DNA from: Lepas anatifera | Lineage: Eukaryota; Arthropoda; Thecostraca; Lepadidae | Direction: 5' to 3' | Assembly (NCBI GenBank): GCA_034440635.1 | Contig: JAOTON010002121.1 | Span: 292,394-356,393, forward strand | Length of the DNA stretch: 64,000 bases | In this document: positions 21,830 through 33,941 of the stretch, piece after piece | Position numbering within the stretch: position 1 is the stretch's first letter | Layout of the letters: each line of letters starts with the position of its first letter | The notes under the pieces: generated by a model | What the model was told of the DNA's origin: nothing | Seen by the model: only the letters and a program-made list of their open reading frames with translations | The model's database searches: none | Made by a program: the position numbers and the translations under genes

Positions 21830-22820
21830 CTCAAGCTCCTTAGCCCCACCACCGAACTGATATCCTGGATCCGCTAATGCTCCAACTCCTGAGGCCCATC
21901 CCCGTACTGATGTCCTGGATCCGCCTATGCTTGAACTCCTTAGCCCCCACCCCCTACTGATGTCCTGAATCCGCCTATGCTCGAGCTCCCGAGCCCCATT
22001 CCCGTACTGATGAGCTGAATCCGCTTATGCTCGAGCTCCTTAACACCACCCCCGTACTGATGTCCTGGATCCGCTTATGCTCGAGCTCCTTAGACCCACC
22101 CCGTACTGATGTCCTTGATCCGCCTATACTCGAGCCCCCTTAGCCCCACCCCCGTACTGATGTCCTGGATCCGCCTCTGTTCGAGCTCCTTAGCCCCACA
22201 CCCATACTTATGTCCTGGATCCGCCTATGCTTCAGCTCCTTAGCCCCACCCCCGTTCAGATGTCCTGGATCCGCCTATGCTCGATCTCCTTAGCCCCACC
22301 CCCGTACTGATGTCCTGGATCCGCCTCTGCTCGAGCTCCTTAGCCCCACCCCCGTACTGATGTCCTGGATCCGCCTATGCTCGAGCTCCTTAGCCCCACC
22401 CCGTACTGATGTCCTGGATCCGCCTATGCTCAAACTCACTAGCCCACCCCCGTACTGATGTCCTGGGTCCGCCTATGCTCGAGCTCCTTAACCCCACCCC
22501 CGAACTGATGTCCTGGATCCGCCTATGCTCGAGCTCCTTAGCCCCACACCCATACTGATGTCCTGGATCCGCCTATGCTCCAGCTCTTTAGCCCCACCCC
22601 CGTACAGATGTCCTGGATCCACCTATGCTCGATCTCCTTAGCCCCACCCTCGTACTGATGTCCTGGATCCGCCTTTACTCGAGCTCCGGAGCCACACCCC
22701 TGCACTGATGTCCTGGATCCGCCTATGCTCGAGCTCCTTACCCCACCTTCTTACTGATGTCCTGGATCCGCCTATGCTCGAGCTCCTTAGCCCCACCCCC
22801 ATACTAATGGCCTGGATCCG
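21815..22820. repeat. 50-bp satellite S, array c (about 20 units)
   Basis: The array begins with the right terminus of H3. The last unit carries CTGGATCCGCCACTG, as in array a. The stretch 22530-22760 repeats, nearly unchanged, a group of units seen in array b (for example 16500-16720), showing exchange between arrays. Confidence 0.9.
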
Positions 22821-24480
22821 CCACTGCTTATTAAGTTTATTTAAGCAGAGAGTGCAAGGAGTCACGTGTCATGGTATCACCACAAAGAGGTTTATTCGGC
22901 TGGGAAAGAAATGGTGTGCAACGGTGGATCCTTTGGCCAGTGCTACCTATGGTTAGAGGATGCATTAACTAGTGGGTAGATAGATAGACAGATGATAAAC
23001 TTTTATTGGACGGAAACAATATGACAGGTATAACAAATAGATTGACGCAAAAGCCCGAAGGCTTAAGTGGTGGGGCCTTTCTTATCTCTCTCATAAAACA
23101 CATCACTTTTACCGGACCTATCACACACATACACAGTAAGATTTGGACACACATAAAGAAACAAAACACAACAAACCAAACAAGCAAACCAGTTCCTGAC
23201 CACCATTTTGTTTTTTATTCGTCGCAAGTCGCCGCAGCGAGCGGGACCCTACCGCACGGCCGCCACCCGGCCGTCCGACTGATATGAATATCTAAAAGAC
23301 AGGGCGCCCGCCGCACGAGTAGAGGAGCCGAAACGAGACAGACTACCCTGCCACCACCGGGCATTCGCGCTGGTCTATAGCATGCGTAGATAGCTATGGT
23401 ATCTGTCTCGCATAGCAGCTACCAGTGCGCCGCCCGCAGCCACGCTACGGCCGAACGGCGGGGTGAGGTTTCGAGCGGAAAACTTACTAGCATTGTGTAT
23501 TACATTTAATTAAAGGTACACTGTTGTTGCTATGATATGCAACCTTTTGCGATGGCAAGATATGTCTTTGAACTAGCTTTTTGCCGAATTTCATCCACTT
23601 CCATCTATATTAACCATTCGAAATCCTGGTGTGAAGCAAAAATGAACTGATAAAATTACCACTTTGAAATGTATTTTACGGCTGATAGCGCGGAAGCCGT
23701 AAAAGATAAGTGGGAGGTATGAGTGAGAAAAATGACGGCAACGAAGTTTTCTATCCAGCCGTGTTAAGTTCAATACCGTTGCTATCATGGTCTGGAAACC
23801 AGGGGGCTGAGAATAAAAATTTTAAAAACTTATATTTTATTTTTGCCTCTAAAATAAAAAGTTACAGTCTGAAATTTTTTATCTCTAAATATATAATAAT
23901 GGAGGCTATTCTCTTTTATTATCTGAAATGGGAACTAATTTATCTTAATTAGATCGGAAGATATAAGGGTTTGACTGACATTTTGGGAAATGCAGACCTT
24001 CGCAGAATTGGCCAAAACGGACCCTTAAATTTCCGTTTTTCTTTTGTTTCTGTGTTTGTGCAGTACTGCACAAACCGGCCTTTAAATTGGTATTTGACTC
24101 AGAACCTGAACTGCTGTAGCTTCAGATATTTCGAGCCTGTAGTTTAGACTATGAGTTTCATACCAAATTTAGGGTGCAAAGTTTAAAAGCTAATTTGGAG
24201 CCTTAAAATTATATTTTTGCTTTCAAACTTTTTGTGTGATCTACAAATTTCTCTGATGTAAAAGGGTGCAAGTTTGAAGACTGTAGATGAATTAGAAAAA
24301 AATGGAAAAATAAAAGTTAAAAATCACATAATGCAAAATTCTGGGCAAAATTTTGAAAATTTTAAAAATTGACAAACGTGGTGCTTATTCATTTAGAAGT
24401 GCCTTCTATCCACAAAAGTTTTAGGTCTCTGATACCAGCGCTCAGAACAGACAACAACAGACAACAACAACAACAACAAC
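22821..24480. repeat. Module B, type 1, copy 2
   Basis: Very similar to 1791-3417, including the retroposon-like tail (22980-23490) with an imperfect GATA run. It ends in a CAA microsatellite (24450-24482). Noncoding. Confidence 0.75.
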
Positions 24481-24892
24481 AACCTCGGCCTGCGGCCTCG
24501 GCAGGTGCCGCTCTGGCGCAGGAGAAGCCGGTGACAATGTACGTTAGCCAAACAGTTCGATTGACAGGCGAGTTTTTTTCAGCAGTTTGATACTTATAAC
24601 AACGCAATGTTGGAGTTTTAGGTTTTGTGTTCTCATTATGGCTCCATTCAATCCCCTGTCTAGGCCCATGTTTTCCTAAATTAGCATGTCTCTGCATACT
24701 GCACCACGCTTGCCCTCTATTCATATCATCAAATAAATAAACACACGCATAATGTTTGTTTTGTTAAGCATAGACTGGGCATGACGGAAGAAAGGAGATA
24801 CAATATAACATATGATGGGTTTTCCGACGGTATTTCACCCATACCTGCAGATTTTCACCAAATTCAGCCTATTTGTTACCGAGTTATGCCCC
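24481..24892. repeat. Module HP and module C
   Basis: The hairpin block at 24482-24550 is followed by module C at 24558-24892, nearly identical to 14220-14635. Module A is missing and satellite S follows at the same junction as at 14635. Confidence 0.7.
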
Positions 24893-26995
24893 AGCTCGAG
24901 ACCTCAGCCCCACCACCAAACTGATGTCCTGGATTCGCCTATGCTCGAGCTCCTTACCCCAACCTCTTACATATGTCCTGGATCTGCCTATGCTCGAACT
25001 CCGTAGCCCCACCTCTATACTGCCCTGGACCCGCCTATGCTTGAACTCCTTAGCCCCTACCCCTAATGATGTCCTGGATCCGCCTATGCTCGAGCTCCCG
25101 AGCCCCACCCACGTACTGATGTCCTGAATCCGCTTATGCTCGAGCTCCTTAGCCCCACTCCCGTACTGATGTCCAGGATCTGCTTATGTTTAACTCTTTA
25201 GCCCCTACCTGTTTTAACTCTTTAGCCTCTTGATGTCCTGGATCTGCTTATGCTCGAGCTCCTTAGCCCCACCCCCCGTACTGATGTCTTTGATCCGCCT
25301 ATACTCGAGCCCCTTAGCCCCGGCCCCGTACTGATGTCCTGGATCCGCCTCTGCTCGAGCTCCTTAGCCCGACACCCATACTGATGTCCTGGATCCGCCT
25401 ATGCTCGAGCTCCTTAGCCCCATCTCCGTACAGATGTCCTGGATCCGCCTATGCTGGATCTCCTTAGCCCCATCCCCGTACCGATATGCTGGATCCGCCT
25501 ATGCTCAAACCCCTTAGCCTCTAACCCCGTACTGATATCCTGGCTCCGCTTATGCTCGAGCTCCTTAGCCCCACCGCCGTACTGATGTCCTGGATCCGCC
25601 TATGCCCGAACTCTTTAGCCCCTACCCCTCTGCTGATGTCCTGGATCCGCTTATGCTTGAGCTCCTTAGCCACACCTCTGTACTGATGTCCTTTATCCGC
25701 CTATACTCGAACCCCTTAGCCCCACCCCCGTACTGATGCCCTGGATCCGCCTCTGCTCGAGCTCCTTAGCCCCACACCCATACTGATGTCCTGGATCCGC
25801 CTATACTCCAGCTCTTTAGCCCCACCCCCGTACAGATGTCCTGGATCCACCTATGCTCGATCTCCTTAGCCCCACCCCCGTACTGATGTCCTGGATCCGC
25901 CTTTGCTCGAGCTCCTTAGCCCCACCCCCGCACTGATGTCCTGGATCCGCCTATGCTCGAGCTCCTTAGCCCCACCCCCGTACTGCCCTGGATTCGCCTT
26001 ACTCAAACTCTTTTTTCCACCACCCTAAATGTCCTGGATCCGCCTATGCTGGAAGCCCGTAGCCCCACCACCGTACTGATGTCCTGGATCCGCCTATGCT
26101 CGAACTCCTTAGCCCCACCCCCGTACTGATGTCCTGGATCCGCCTATGCTGGAGCTCCTTAGCCCCACCCCCGTACTGATGTCCTGGATCCGCCTATGCT
26201 CGAGCTCCTTAGCCCCACCCCCGTACTGATGTCCTGGATCCGCCTATGCTCGAACTCCTTAGCCCCTACCCCCTACTGATGTCCTGGATCCGCCTATGCT
26301 CGAGCTCCTTAGCCCCACCTTCCTCCTGATGTCCTGGATCCGCCTATGCTCGAACTCCGTAGCCCCTAACCCCCCGTACTGATGTCCTGGATCCGCCTAT
26401 GCTCGAGCTCCTTACCCCACCCCCTTACTGATGTCCTGGATCCGCCTATGCTCGAACTCCGTAGCCCCACCTCCGTACTGATGCCCTGGATCCGCCTATG
26501 CTCGAACTACTTAGCCCCCACCTCCTACTGATGACCTGGATCCGACTATGCTCGAGCTCCCGAGCCCCACCCCCGTACTGATCACCTGAATCCGCTTATG
26601 CTCGAGCTTCTTAGCCCCACTGCCGTACTGATGTCCTAGATCCGCCTCTGCTCGAGCTCCTTAGCCCCATCCCCGTACTGATGTCCTGGATCCGCTAATG
26701 CTCAGCTCCTTAGCCCCATCCCCGTACTAATGTCCTGGATCCGCCTATGCTTAACTCCCTAACCCGACCCTCGTACTGATGTCCTGGATCCGCCTATGCT
26801 CTAACTCCCTAGCCCGACACTCGTACCGATGTCCTGGATCCGCCTATGCTCTAACTCCCTAGCCCCACCCTCGTACTGATGTCCTGGGTCCGCCTATGCT
26901 CGAACTCTTTAGCCCTTACCCCCATGCTGATGTCCTGGATCCGCTTATGCTCGATCTCCTTACCCCCACACCAGTAACGCCCCACCTCCGTGCCC
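24893..26995. repeat. 50-bp satellite S, array d (about 42 units)
   Basis: The first 800 bp (24893-25700) parallel the start of array b (14636-15420) unit for unit, including the CCTGTTTTAACTCTT variant near 25210. That shows arrays b and d are duplicates inside the macro-repeat. The end (26850-26995) parallels 18580-18725. Confidence 0.9.
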
Positions 26996-27016
26996 CCGCC
27001 CCCGCCCCCGAAACGA

Positions 27017-27285
27017 CATAGGCGGATCCAAGGGGAAAGGGGACAGGTGCCCCCCATAGAATCTTAGCGCCCCTTGAAATTGTCCCGGAAACCCCTGGAA
27101 AGTTCGATGGCACCCCCTGAAATGTCGTTTTCCCCGAGATCCAGGTATCGGGGTCTACTGATAGGTTTTAGCGCCTACTTGATAGGTTTTTCCGGCCAAA
27201 AGTGGCGTCCCTGGTGTAGATAGCGCCCACCAGGAAGTTTCCCCTTCCACCTCGCCCCCGATAGGCAATCCTGGATCTGCGTATG
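27017..27285. mobile_element. hAT-like MITE H4 (269 bp)
   Basis: Same length and nearly the same sequence as H2, with ends CATAGGCGGATCCAAGG and CCTGGATCTGCGTATG. The flanks CGAAACGA and GGAAGCGA are identical to those of H2, so the two are one insertion copied by the macro-repeat, not two insertions. Confidence 0.6.
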
Positions 27286-28580
27286 GGAAGCGACATTTCA
27301 GGGAGCGTCATCGACCTTGAGAGGCGTGTCTTTACAATTTCAGAGGGCGCCGATGGTCAATTGGGGGGTTGGGGGAGGGGATGGGGGAGAAGGGTGGGGG
27401 GGGCACCTAGCCTACTTATTCCCTGGATCCACCCATGGTCCAAAAACAGAAACATAATACTCTTATTGTAAACTCAGACTTTTACGGTACTCTCATTACT
27501 TGTGATGCATTATGGGTAGTGTTGGGTACTTTTTTACCAGACCATAAATAAACAGAAACGGCCGCGCCGATCGCCGGCGTTGCCGCGACGTGGACGCAGG
27601 GGTGACGCGTGGTGATTTGCTACAACGATGCGTGGAGAAACGGCATGTTTGTAAAGGTAACTTGGTGTTTCATTGATATATATGCAGATGGAATGTCGAA
27701 ATATGTCTCTTACCTAGCTGCATGCAAAATTTCATTTGCCTCCAATGACTCTAACCACCCTAAACCGCGGTGTGAAGCAAAAATGAACTGATAAAATTAC
27801 CACTTTGAAATGCATTTTACGGCTTATAGCGCGGAAGCCGTAAGAGATAAGTGGGGGGTATGAGTGAGAAAAATGACGGCAACGACGTTTTCTATCCAGC
27901 CGTGTTAAGTTCAATACCGTAGCTATCATGGTCTGGAAACCAGGGGCTGAGAATAAAAATTTTAAAAACGTATATTTTATTTTTGCCTCTAAAATAAAGT
28001 TTTCTGAGTTTTTATCTCTAAATATATAATAAAGGAGGCTATTTTCTCTTATTATCTGAAATGGGAACTAATTTTTATCAATTAGATCGGAAGATATAAG
28101 CGTTTGAATGAAATTTTGGGAAATGCAGACCTTCACGGAATGGGCCAAAAAGGACCCTTAAATTTCCGTTTTTGTTTTGTTTCTGTGTTTGTGCAGTACT
28201 GCACAAACCGGCCTTTAAGTTGATATTTGACTCAGAACCTGAACTGCTGTAGCTTCAGATATTTCGAGCCTGTAGTTTAGACCATGAGTTTTATGCCAAA
28301 TTTAGGGTGCAAAGTTTAAAAGCTAATTTAGAGCTCTAAATTTAAAGCTTTTTCTTTCCAACTTTTTGTGTGAACTACAAATTTCCCTGATGTAAAAGGG
28401 TGCAAGTTTGAAGGGTCTAGATGAATTAGCAAAAAATAGAAAAATAAAAGTTAAAAATCACATAATGCAAAATTCTGGGCAAAATTTTGAAAATTTTGAA
28501 AATTGACAACCGTGGTGCTTATTCATTTGGAAGTGCCTTCTATCCACAAAAGTTTTAGGTCTCTGATACCAGCGCTCAGA
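27286..28580. repeat. Module B, type 2, copy 2
   Basis: Follows 19022-20335 closely. The GC-rich hairpin block expected after its CAA run is replaced by the triplet-spaced satellite that begins at 28583. Confidence 0.75.
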
Positions 28581-28582
28581 AC

Positions 28583-30668
28583 AGACAACAACAACAACAA
28601 CAACAACAACAGACAACGACGACGAGACCGGAAAAACTGTCAGAATAGAAGCCGTTTCTTACTTCGTTCTTCACCGGCTTCTGACAACAACAACGACGAC
28701 AATGAGACCGGAAAAACTGTCAGAACAGACAAGACAACGACGACGAGACCGGAAAAACTGTCAGAATAGAAGCCGTTTCTTACTTCGTTCGTCACCGGCT
28801 TCTGACAACGACGACGAGACCGGAAAAACTGTCAGAATAGAAGCCGTTTCTTACTTCGTTCGTCACCGGCTTCTGACGACGACGACGACGACGAGACCGG
28901 AAAACTGTCAGAATAGAAGCCGTTTCTTACTTCGTTCGTCACCGGCTTCTGACAACGACGACAAGACCGGAAAAACTGTCAGAATAGAAGCCGTTTCTTA
29001 CTTCGTTCGTCACCGGCTTCTGACAACGACGACGACGAGACCGGAAAAACTGTCAGAATAGAAGCCGTTTCTTACTTCGTTCGTCACCGGCTTCTGACTA
29101 CTACTACTACTACGGACAACAGAGAACGAAAAACTGTCAGTATAGAAGCCGTTTCTCACTTCGTTCGTCACCGGCTTCTGACAGACAACGACGACGAGAC
29201 CGGAAAAACTGTCAGAATAGAAGCCGTTTCTTACTTCGTTCGTCACCGGCTTCTGACGGACAACAGAGAACGAAAAACTGTCAGTATAGAAGCCGTTTCT
29301 CACTTCGTTCGTCACCGGCTTCTGACGACGAGACCGGAAAAACTGTCAGAATAGAAGCCGTTCCTTGCTTTGTTCGTCACCGGCTTCTGAAGCCGTTTCT
29401 CACTTCGGCTTCTGACAACAACAACAGACAACCACGACGAGACCGGAAAAACTGTCAGAATAGAAGCTGTTTCTTACTTCGTTCGTCACCGGCTTCTGAC
29501 AACAACAACAGACAACCACGACGAGACCGGAAAAACTGTCAGAATAGAAGCCGTTTCTTACTTCGTTCGTCACCGGCTTCTGACAACCACGACGAGACCG
29601 GAAAAACTGTCAGAATAGAAGCCGTTTCTTACTTCGTTCGTCACCGGCTTCTGACGTTTCTTACTTCGTTCGTCACCGGCTTCTGACAACAGACAACCAC
29701 GACGAGACCGGAAAAACTGTCAGAATAGAAGCCGTTTCTTACTTCGTTCGTCACCGGCTTCTGACTACTACTACGGACAACAGAGAACGAAAAACTGTCA
29801 GTATAGAAGCCGTTTCTCACTTCGTTCGTCACCGGCTTCTGACAGACAACAACAACGACGAGACCGGAAAAACTGTCAGAATAGAAGCCGTTTCTTACTT
29901 CGTTCGTCACCGGCTTCTGACTACTACTACTACTACGGACAACAGAGAACGAAAAACTGTCAGTATAGAAGCCGTTTCTCACTTCGTTCGTCACCGGCTT
30001 CTGACAACAACAACAGACAACCACGACGAGACCGGAAAAACTGTCAGAATAGAAGCCGTTTCTTACTTCGTTCGTCACCAGCTTCTGACAGACAACGACG
30101 AGACCGGAAAAACTGTCAGAATAGAAACCGTTTCTTACTTCGTTCGTCACCGGCTTCTGACAACGACGAGACCGGAAAAACTGTCAGAATAGAAGCCGTT
30201 TCTTACTTCGTTTGTCACCGGCTTCTGACAGACGACGAGACCGGAAAAACTGTCAGAATAGAAGCCGTTTCTTACTTCGTTCGTCACTGGCTTCTGACGA
30301 CGACGACGAGACCGGAAAAAATGTCAGAATAGAAGCCGTTTCTTACTTCGTTCGTCACCGGCTTCTGACTACTACGGACAACAGAGAACGAAAAACTGTC
30401 AGTATAGAAACCGTTTCTCACTTCGTTCGTCACCGGCTTCTGACAGACCACGACGAGACCCGTCTGAGCGGCCAGAATAGAGCCGCTTGAGAAATCTCAA
30501 TGCGCTTCGCTCCATGGATTTCGTCATGCGGCTCTGACAGAGAACGAAAAACTGTCAGTATAGAAGCCGTTTCTCACTTCGTTCGTCACCGGCTTCTGAC
30601 AACGACGAGACCGGAAAATTGTCAGAATAGAAGCCGTTTCTTACTTCGTTCGTCACCGGCTTCTGATA
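28583..30668. repeat. Hairpin satellite with triplet-repeat spacers (about 26 cores)
   Basis: A conserved core of about 62 bp runs from GAGACCGGAAAAACTGTCAG to CACCGGCTTCTGAC. Between cores lie variable runs of CAA, CGA or CTA triplets. Each core contains inverted arms AGAAGCCG and CGGCTTCT around a 20-base loop, with an outer GTC/GAC pair beyond a 5-base bulge. Two core types occur. Type I (GAGACCGG...TTTCTTACTTCG) follows CAA/CGA runs. Type II (GAGAACGAAAAAC...TTTCTCACTTCG) usually follows CTACGGACAACA. Minus-strand ORFs (29010-29315, 29641-30150) stay open only because cores and spacers happen to keep frame; codons mirror the repeat. Confidence 0.9.
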
Positions 30669-31526
30669 CTCAAACCGGCAATTCTCAACTCAAACCGGCA
30701 AAACTCAGTCTGTGCGTATAGTGTCCGGGGTGAGGCTGCCACTGGCTCCGGAGTGTAAAGCCGCACTGTGGCGACACCTACGCACGGGTTGTGCTACTAA
30801 GCACTGCGCGGGAGACCGCGCTGCTCCGCCTGGTCTCGCGTGTTCCGAGAGCAGTGACGCCACTTATGACATGAACCACGCCAGACCACTGCAGTTGTGG
30901 GACTGGGTCGCTTTCCCGAGCCATTCTTACTGGAAGTAAAGTTAAGTGGGCAACGGCTATCGCAGTTTTGAAACAAGCAAACTGATAATCTTGGCGATTT
31001 ATTCATTTTGTTTGGCATGTCAAAATCCAACGTTCAGGATGTCATATCAAGTCTGGGTACGGTTTGACACGTAAAACACCGAATTTCAGGTCACTGATAG
31101 AAAATAATTATGTGAATGCTTTAGAACAGCACTCGATGGATAACCTTTTTTAATCCGTCACCGACGGTGAGCCTGAAAATTACACACATAGCTGTGAGGT
31201 GGGTTAAATTTTTTTGGGGGAGCTCACGTCTTCTCACGCTCCATGAAGGATATAGAAATTCTGTTGATATTGGAATACCTTTTGAGAAATAATTATGGAA
31301 CTGCCTTGGCCACCTGACACCGGCACTTGGCGTTCGCCCGATGGAATCCGTACTGCCCCCCCTTAAATCCAAAACGGCACGAGGGTTAGGAAAACGTCCG
31401 TTTGCCTTTGGGGGCTATAGTGATAGCCCTAACCTTTTGAGGCCTTAGCAATATACACTTTTGTCAAGTTGCATGGACTTAGGTGACCTCCAAGGTGCAG
31501 CGGGATAATAAATGTCAAGTCCCGGT
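30669..31526. other. Unassigned spacer after the satellite
   Basis: 30669-30720 has two copies of ACTCAAACCGGCAA. 30720-30940 is GC-richer and holds a short open frame (30712-30939) without recognisable motifs. 31120-31440 has no match in the window. I see no splice-bounded exon and no repeat ends. Confidence 0.4.
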
Positions 31527-32873
31527 TAGAGCTGTTCATTTTACTTGTTACCACCAGTTGTGTGAAATTGTCCACCATATTTCCATTAATTATCCGAAAT
31601 GCAGCCAGGAACTGCTCTTGGTACCAAGCTACACCCTTATGCCGACAGCCAACGAACCGACTGCAGCGAAATGGCCATCGTTTTTAATGAAAATTAATCA
31701 TTTGTAATCTTCCTTAGTAGTACATGCGCCGCTAAGAGCTTGATTCCTACATATGAAAACAAATTCTAAGTAACATACATTGCAGATTTTCCCTCGTGCA
31801 TCCCCAAGGCGCCGCCGCCAAAAAATAATTTTCCATCACAGCCACATTTTAAAACTGTGAAGTTCTCTTGACTTAAATGAATTGGGTGATATGTAACCAA
31901 GACAGGGGCAGATCCTAGGACGCGATGGGGGAGACCGCTCCTCCCCTGTTCGGCTGAGGTTAAGCACTGCAAAGTGTATCCGCAGTGAGCCTCCAGCGAT
32001 GTCTGATCGGCGCTCCGAAAGTTGATTTGGGGAACCCAAACACCACCCGAATGTTGGTCTCGGGGACTCCCAAAAGAGTTTGCCTAGGGTCCCAAGAGTT
32101 GTCTCAGGGAGTCCCTCAAGAGCTGCTCTCGGAGGCCCCAATGGGTGGCCTCGAGACCCCTAGCGAAGATCTCAGGCTGCTCCCCAAGTTTTGTGCCCGG
32201 AGTTCCCGCAAAGGTTTGGTCTCGTGGGCCCCCAGAGCTGTCTCGGGTTTCCAAGGGTTGGCCTGGGGCCCCCAGAGAATCCTGTATCCAAAAAAACTGT
32301 ATACGAGTGTTGATTCAAACACCTTACACACCATTTCGTTTGCAAATATTTTACACTAAGTAAATAAAAATCCAGGCCTCCAAACGGAAGCACCAAGATA
32401 TACGTTCCGCGCCCCTTGAGGAAATCCTGAATTCGCCCCTGAGTCTAACATTCCTTTCGATAGGAGTTTGGTGATTTTCTATTAGGCACAGGTGATCAAA
32501 AGCATGGCCAAAAACTCCCATTAATTTTCACCTGGATCCTTCAAACCAGCCCATGGGCCTCCGATGCCAGCATTTGAGTGGCGTTTCGGCCACACTGCGG
32601 GAGGCCCGTTGTAGTTCTTAAGCTTAGTCTAAGGGGGCCTCCACCCCCACCGCCCAACCCCAAATCTCCGTAAAACGATACCTACTACTAGGTAGCAAAA
32701 TTCACGAAAAATTGCCATAAAAGTGATAGTCATTTCGCTGCAGGCGGTTCGTTGCCTACCGGCATAAGGGTGTAGCTGATGTCGATGCGCGATATATGCG
32801 ACTTCTTCACAGCCGCTGCGCATTACCAATTTAAGTACTGATTGTACCACGAACAGCTCTGTGTTGTATTTGA
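31527..32873. mobile_element. Fold-back element with TIRs of about 160-200 bp
   Basis: The left arm, about 31527-31735, and the right arm, about 32665-32873, are imperfect reverse complements. The clearest stretches are AGCTACACCCTTATGCCG and GCAGCGAAATG in the left arm, answered by CGGCATAAGGGTGTAGCT and CATTTCGCTGC at 32701-32780. AGAGCTGTTC at the outer edge is answered by GAACAGCTCT near 32852. The spacer of about 0.9 kb is largely the nested hAT-like element at 31903-32441. No transposase and no clear target duplication were found. Confidence 0.55.
31903..32441. mobile_element. hAT-like MITE with internal degenerate minisatellite
   Basis: The left end CAGGGGCAGATCCTAGGA and right end TCCTGAATTCGCCCCTG are inverted repeats of the CAGGGGCGGATTCAGG type. 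Between 32030 and 32285 there are about eight diverged units of roughly 30 bp built on TCTCGGG(GA)CTCCC and GGCCCCC, so this is a second hAT-like element holding GC-rich tandem repeats. ORFs 31985-32359 and others come from that array. The flanking octamers do not match. Confidence 0.5.
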
Positions 32874-32878
32874 GCTAA

Positions 32879-33323
32879 TTAAAGGGAATCTACCACTTTG
32901 ATGAAATTCTAAAAGGAACTTTTATGGACAAAATAGGTATGAAAATCAGTCAACCACATTGGCTTCCACATCAAATCGCTCAAAACAAAGATATCGCCTC
33001 TTGTCTAACTACACTGGTTTGATCCAAGCATCCATCGCGTGTAATTAATCTGGCAGCTTGCGGCGGCTTGCGGCATGTCTGGTTGCGTGGTCACGCCATT
33101 TGTTAACATTTATCACGTGACATGTGCTTCCAGATGGAAAGGGATTCTTTCATGCTTTGAAACAAAGTAGAAAATCATTTATTTTGAGCTTTTAAGCTTG
33201 CGAAAAAATTTATACAGAGAGCTTTGGGCGAAATCAAATATGTCAATAGTGATTTCTCGATACGTTCTACAAAACAGCGATCGCAGTTCAGAACCCATTC
33301 TAACAGTGGGAAACTCCCTTTAA
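32879..33323. mobile_element. TTAA-flanked MITE of about 445 bp
   Basis: TTAA at 32879-32882 and at 33320-33323 encloses AGGGAATCTACCAC on the left and GTGGGAAACTCCCT on the right, inverted repeats at 11 of 14. The interior is AT-rich and has no coding capacity. TTAA duplications are characteristic of piggyBac-type transposition; family assignment is inferred. Confidence 0.5.
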
Positions 33324-33941
33324 TGGGAATCTAGTGGACTACTTCACGAGCCTAGTGGTACCAAGTGAAATTAGCAGCCTTAATGTTTGCGCGGCTGGAC
33401 GTTCAAGCTTACTCTTCTGATGGTAACTGTTTTCAACTCTCCTTTACAGATCTTTGATAAAGCGCTACATTTATTGTATATGGGGTGCCACTGTTGTCTG
33501 ACTTTATTGGTCGCGACAGAAGAAATCTTACCTCCGGCATGAAAAATTGCGATTATTTTAATAATTCTGACCGGAGTTAATGTTAAGACCTGGAATCTCT
33601 TTTTATACCAGGGAGGAGAATCCTGATCCCGATCCGCTATGCAGGGGCGTTGATATCGAAAAGTGACCCGTGGCAACCATATTAGTGAAAACAGCTTACA
33701 TCGATCATACAAACAATTTTAGCACTTTTTAAGTTTAGTTCAGTTCCATCATTTAACGCACACACACTCGAGCATTCTAACGTTTGATTGACTTTTAATT
33801 GGCTTTCTTTCTCGAAGGGTGCGGAATACTTCTACTTCTACCGTATATTGACCACAATCATCGAGTTGATTATTTTGTCAATTGAAGTGCTGTAGCTCGT
33901 GTCTCGCAAAGCCAAAAGAACAAACAATAATCACACAAGAG
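33324..33941. other. Spacer and probable 3' UTR of the CR1-like element
   Basis: The part adjoining 33941 should be the 3' UTR of the minus-strand retrotransposon; where it ends I cannot tell (perhaps near 33850, around the ATTG-rich stretch). An open frame at 33380-33712 on the minus strand has no recognisable motif. Confidence 0.35.

Noticed and set aside
29641..30150. 169-codon minus-strand ORF with a QKPVTNEVRNGFYSDSFSGL repeat
   Set aside because: Frame is kept only where spacer length allows; plus-strand frames change from unit to unit. No start context or conservation of coding.
28583..30668. CRISPR array
   Set aside because: Layout is repeat-spacer, but the spacers are simple triplet runs, the host is eukaryotic, and no cas genes exist.
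31895..32449. 8-bp target duplication for the nested hAT-like element
   Set aside because: AACCAAGA on the left and AGTCTAAC on the right do not match; the element call rests on the TIRs alone.
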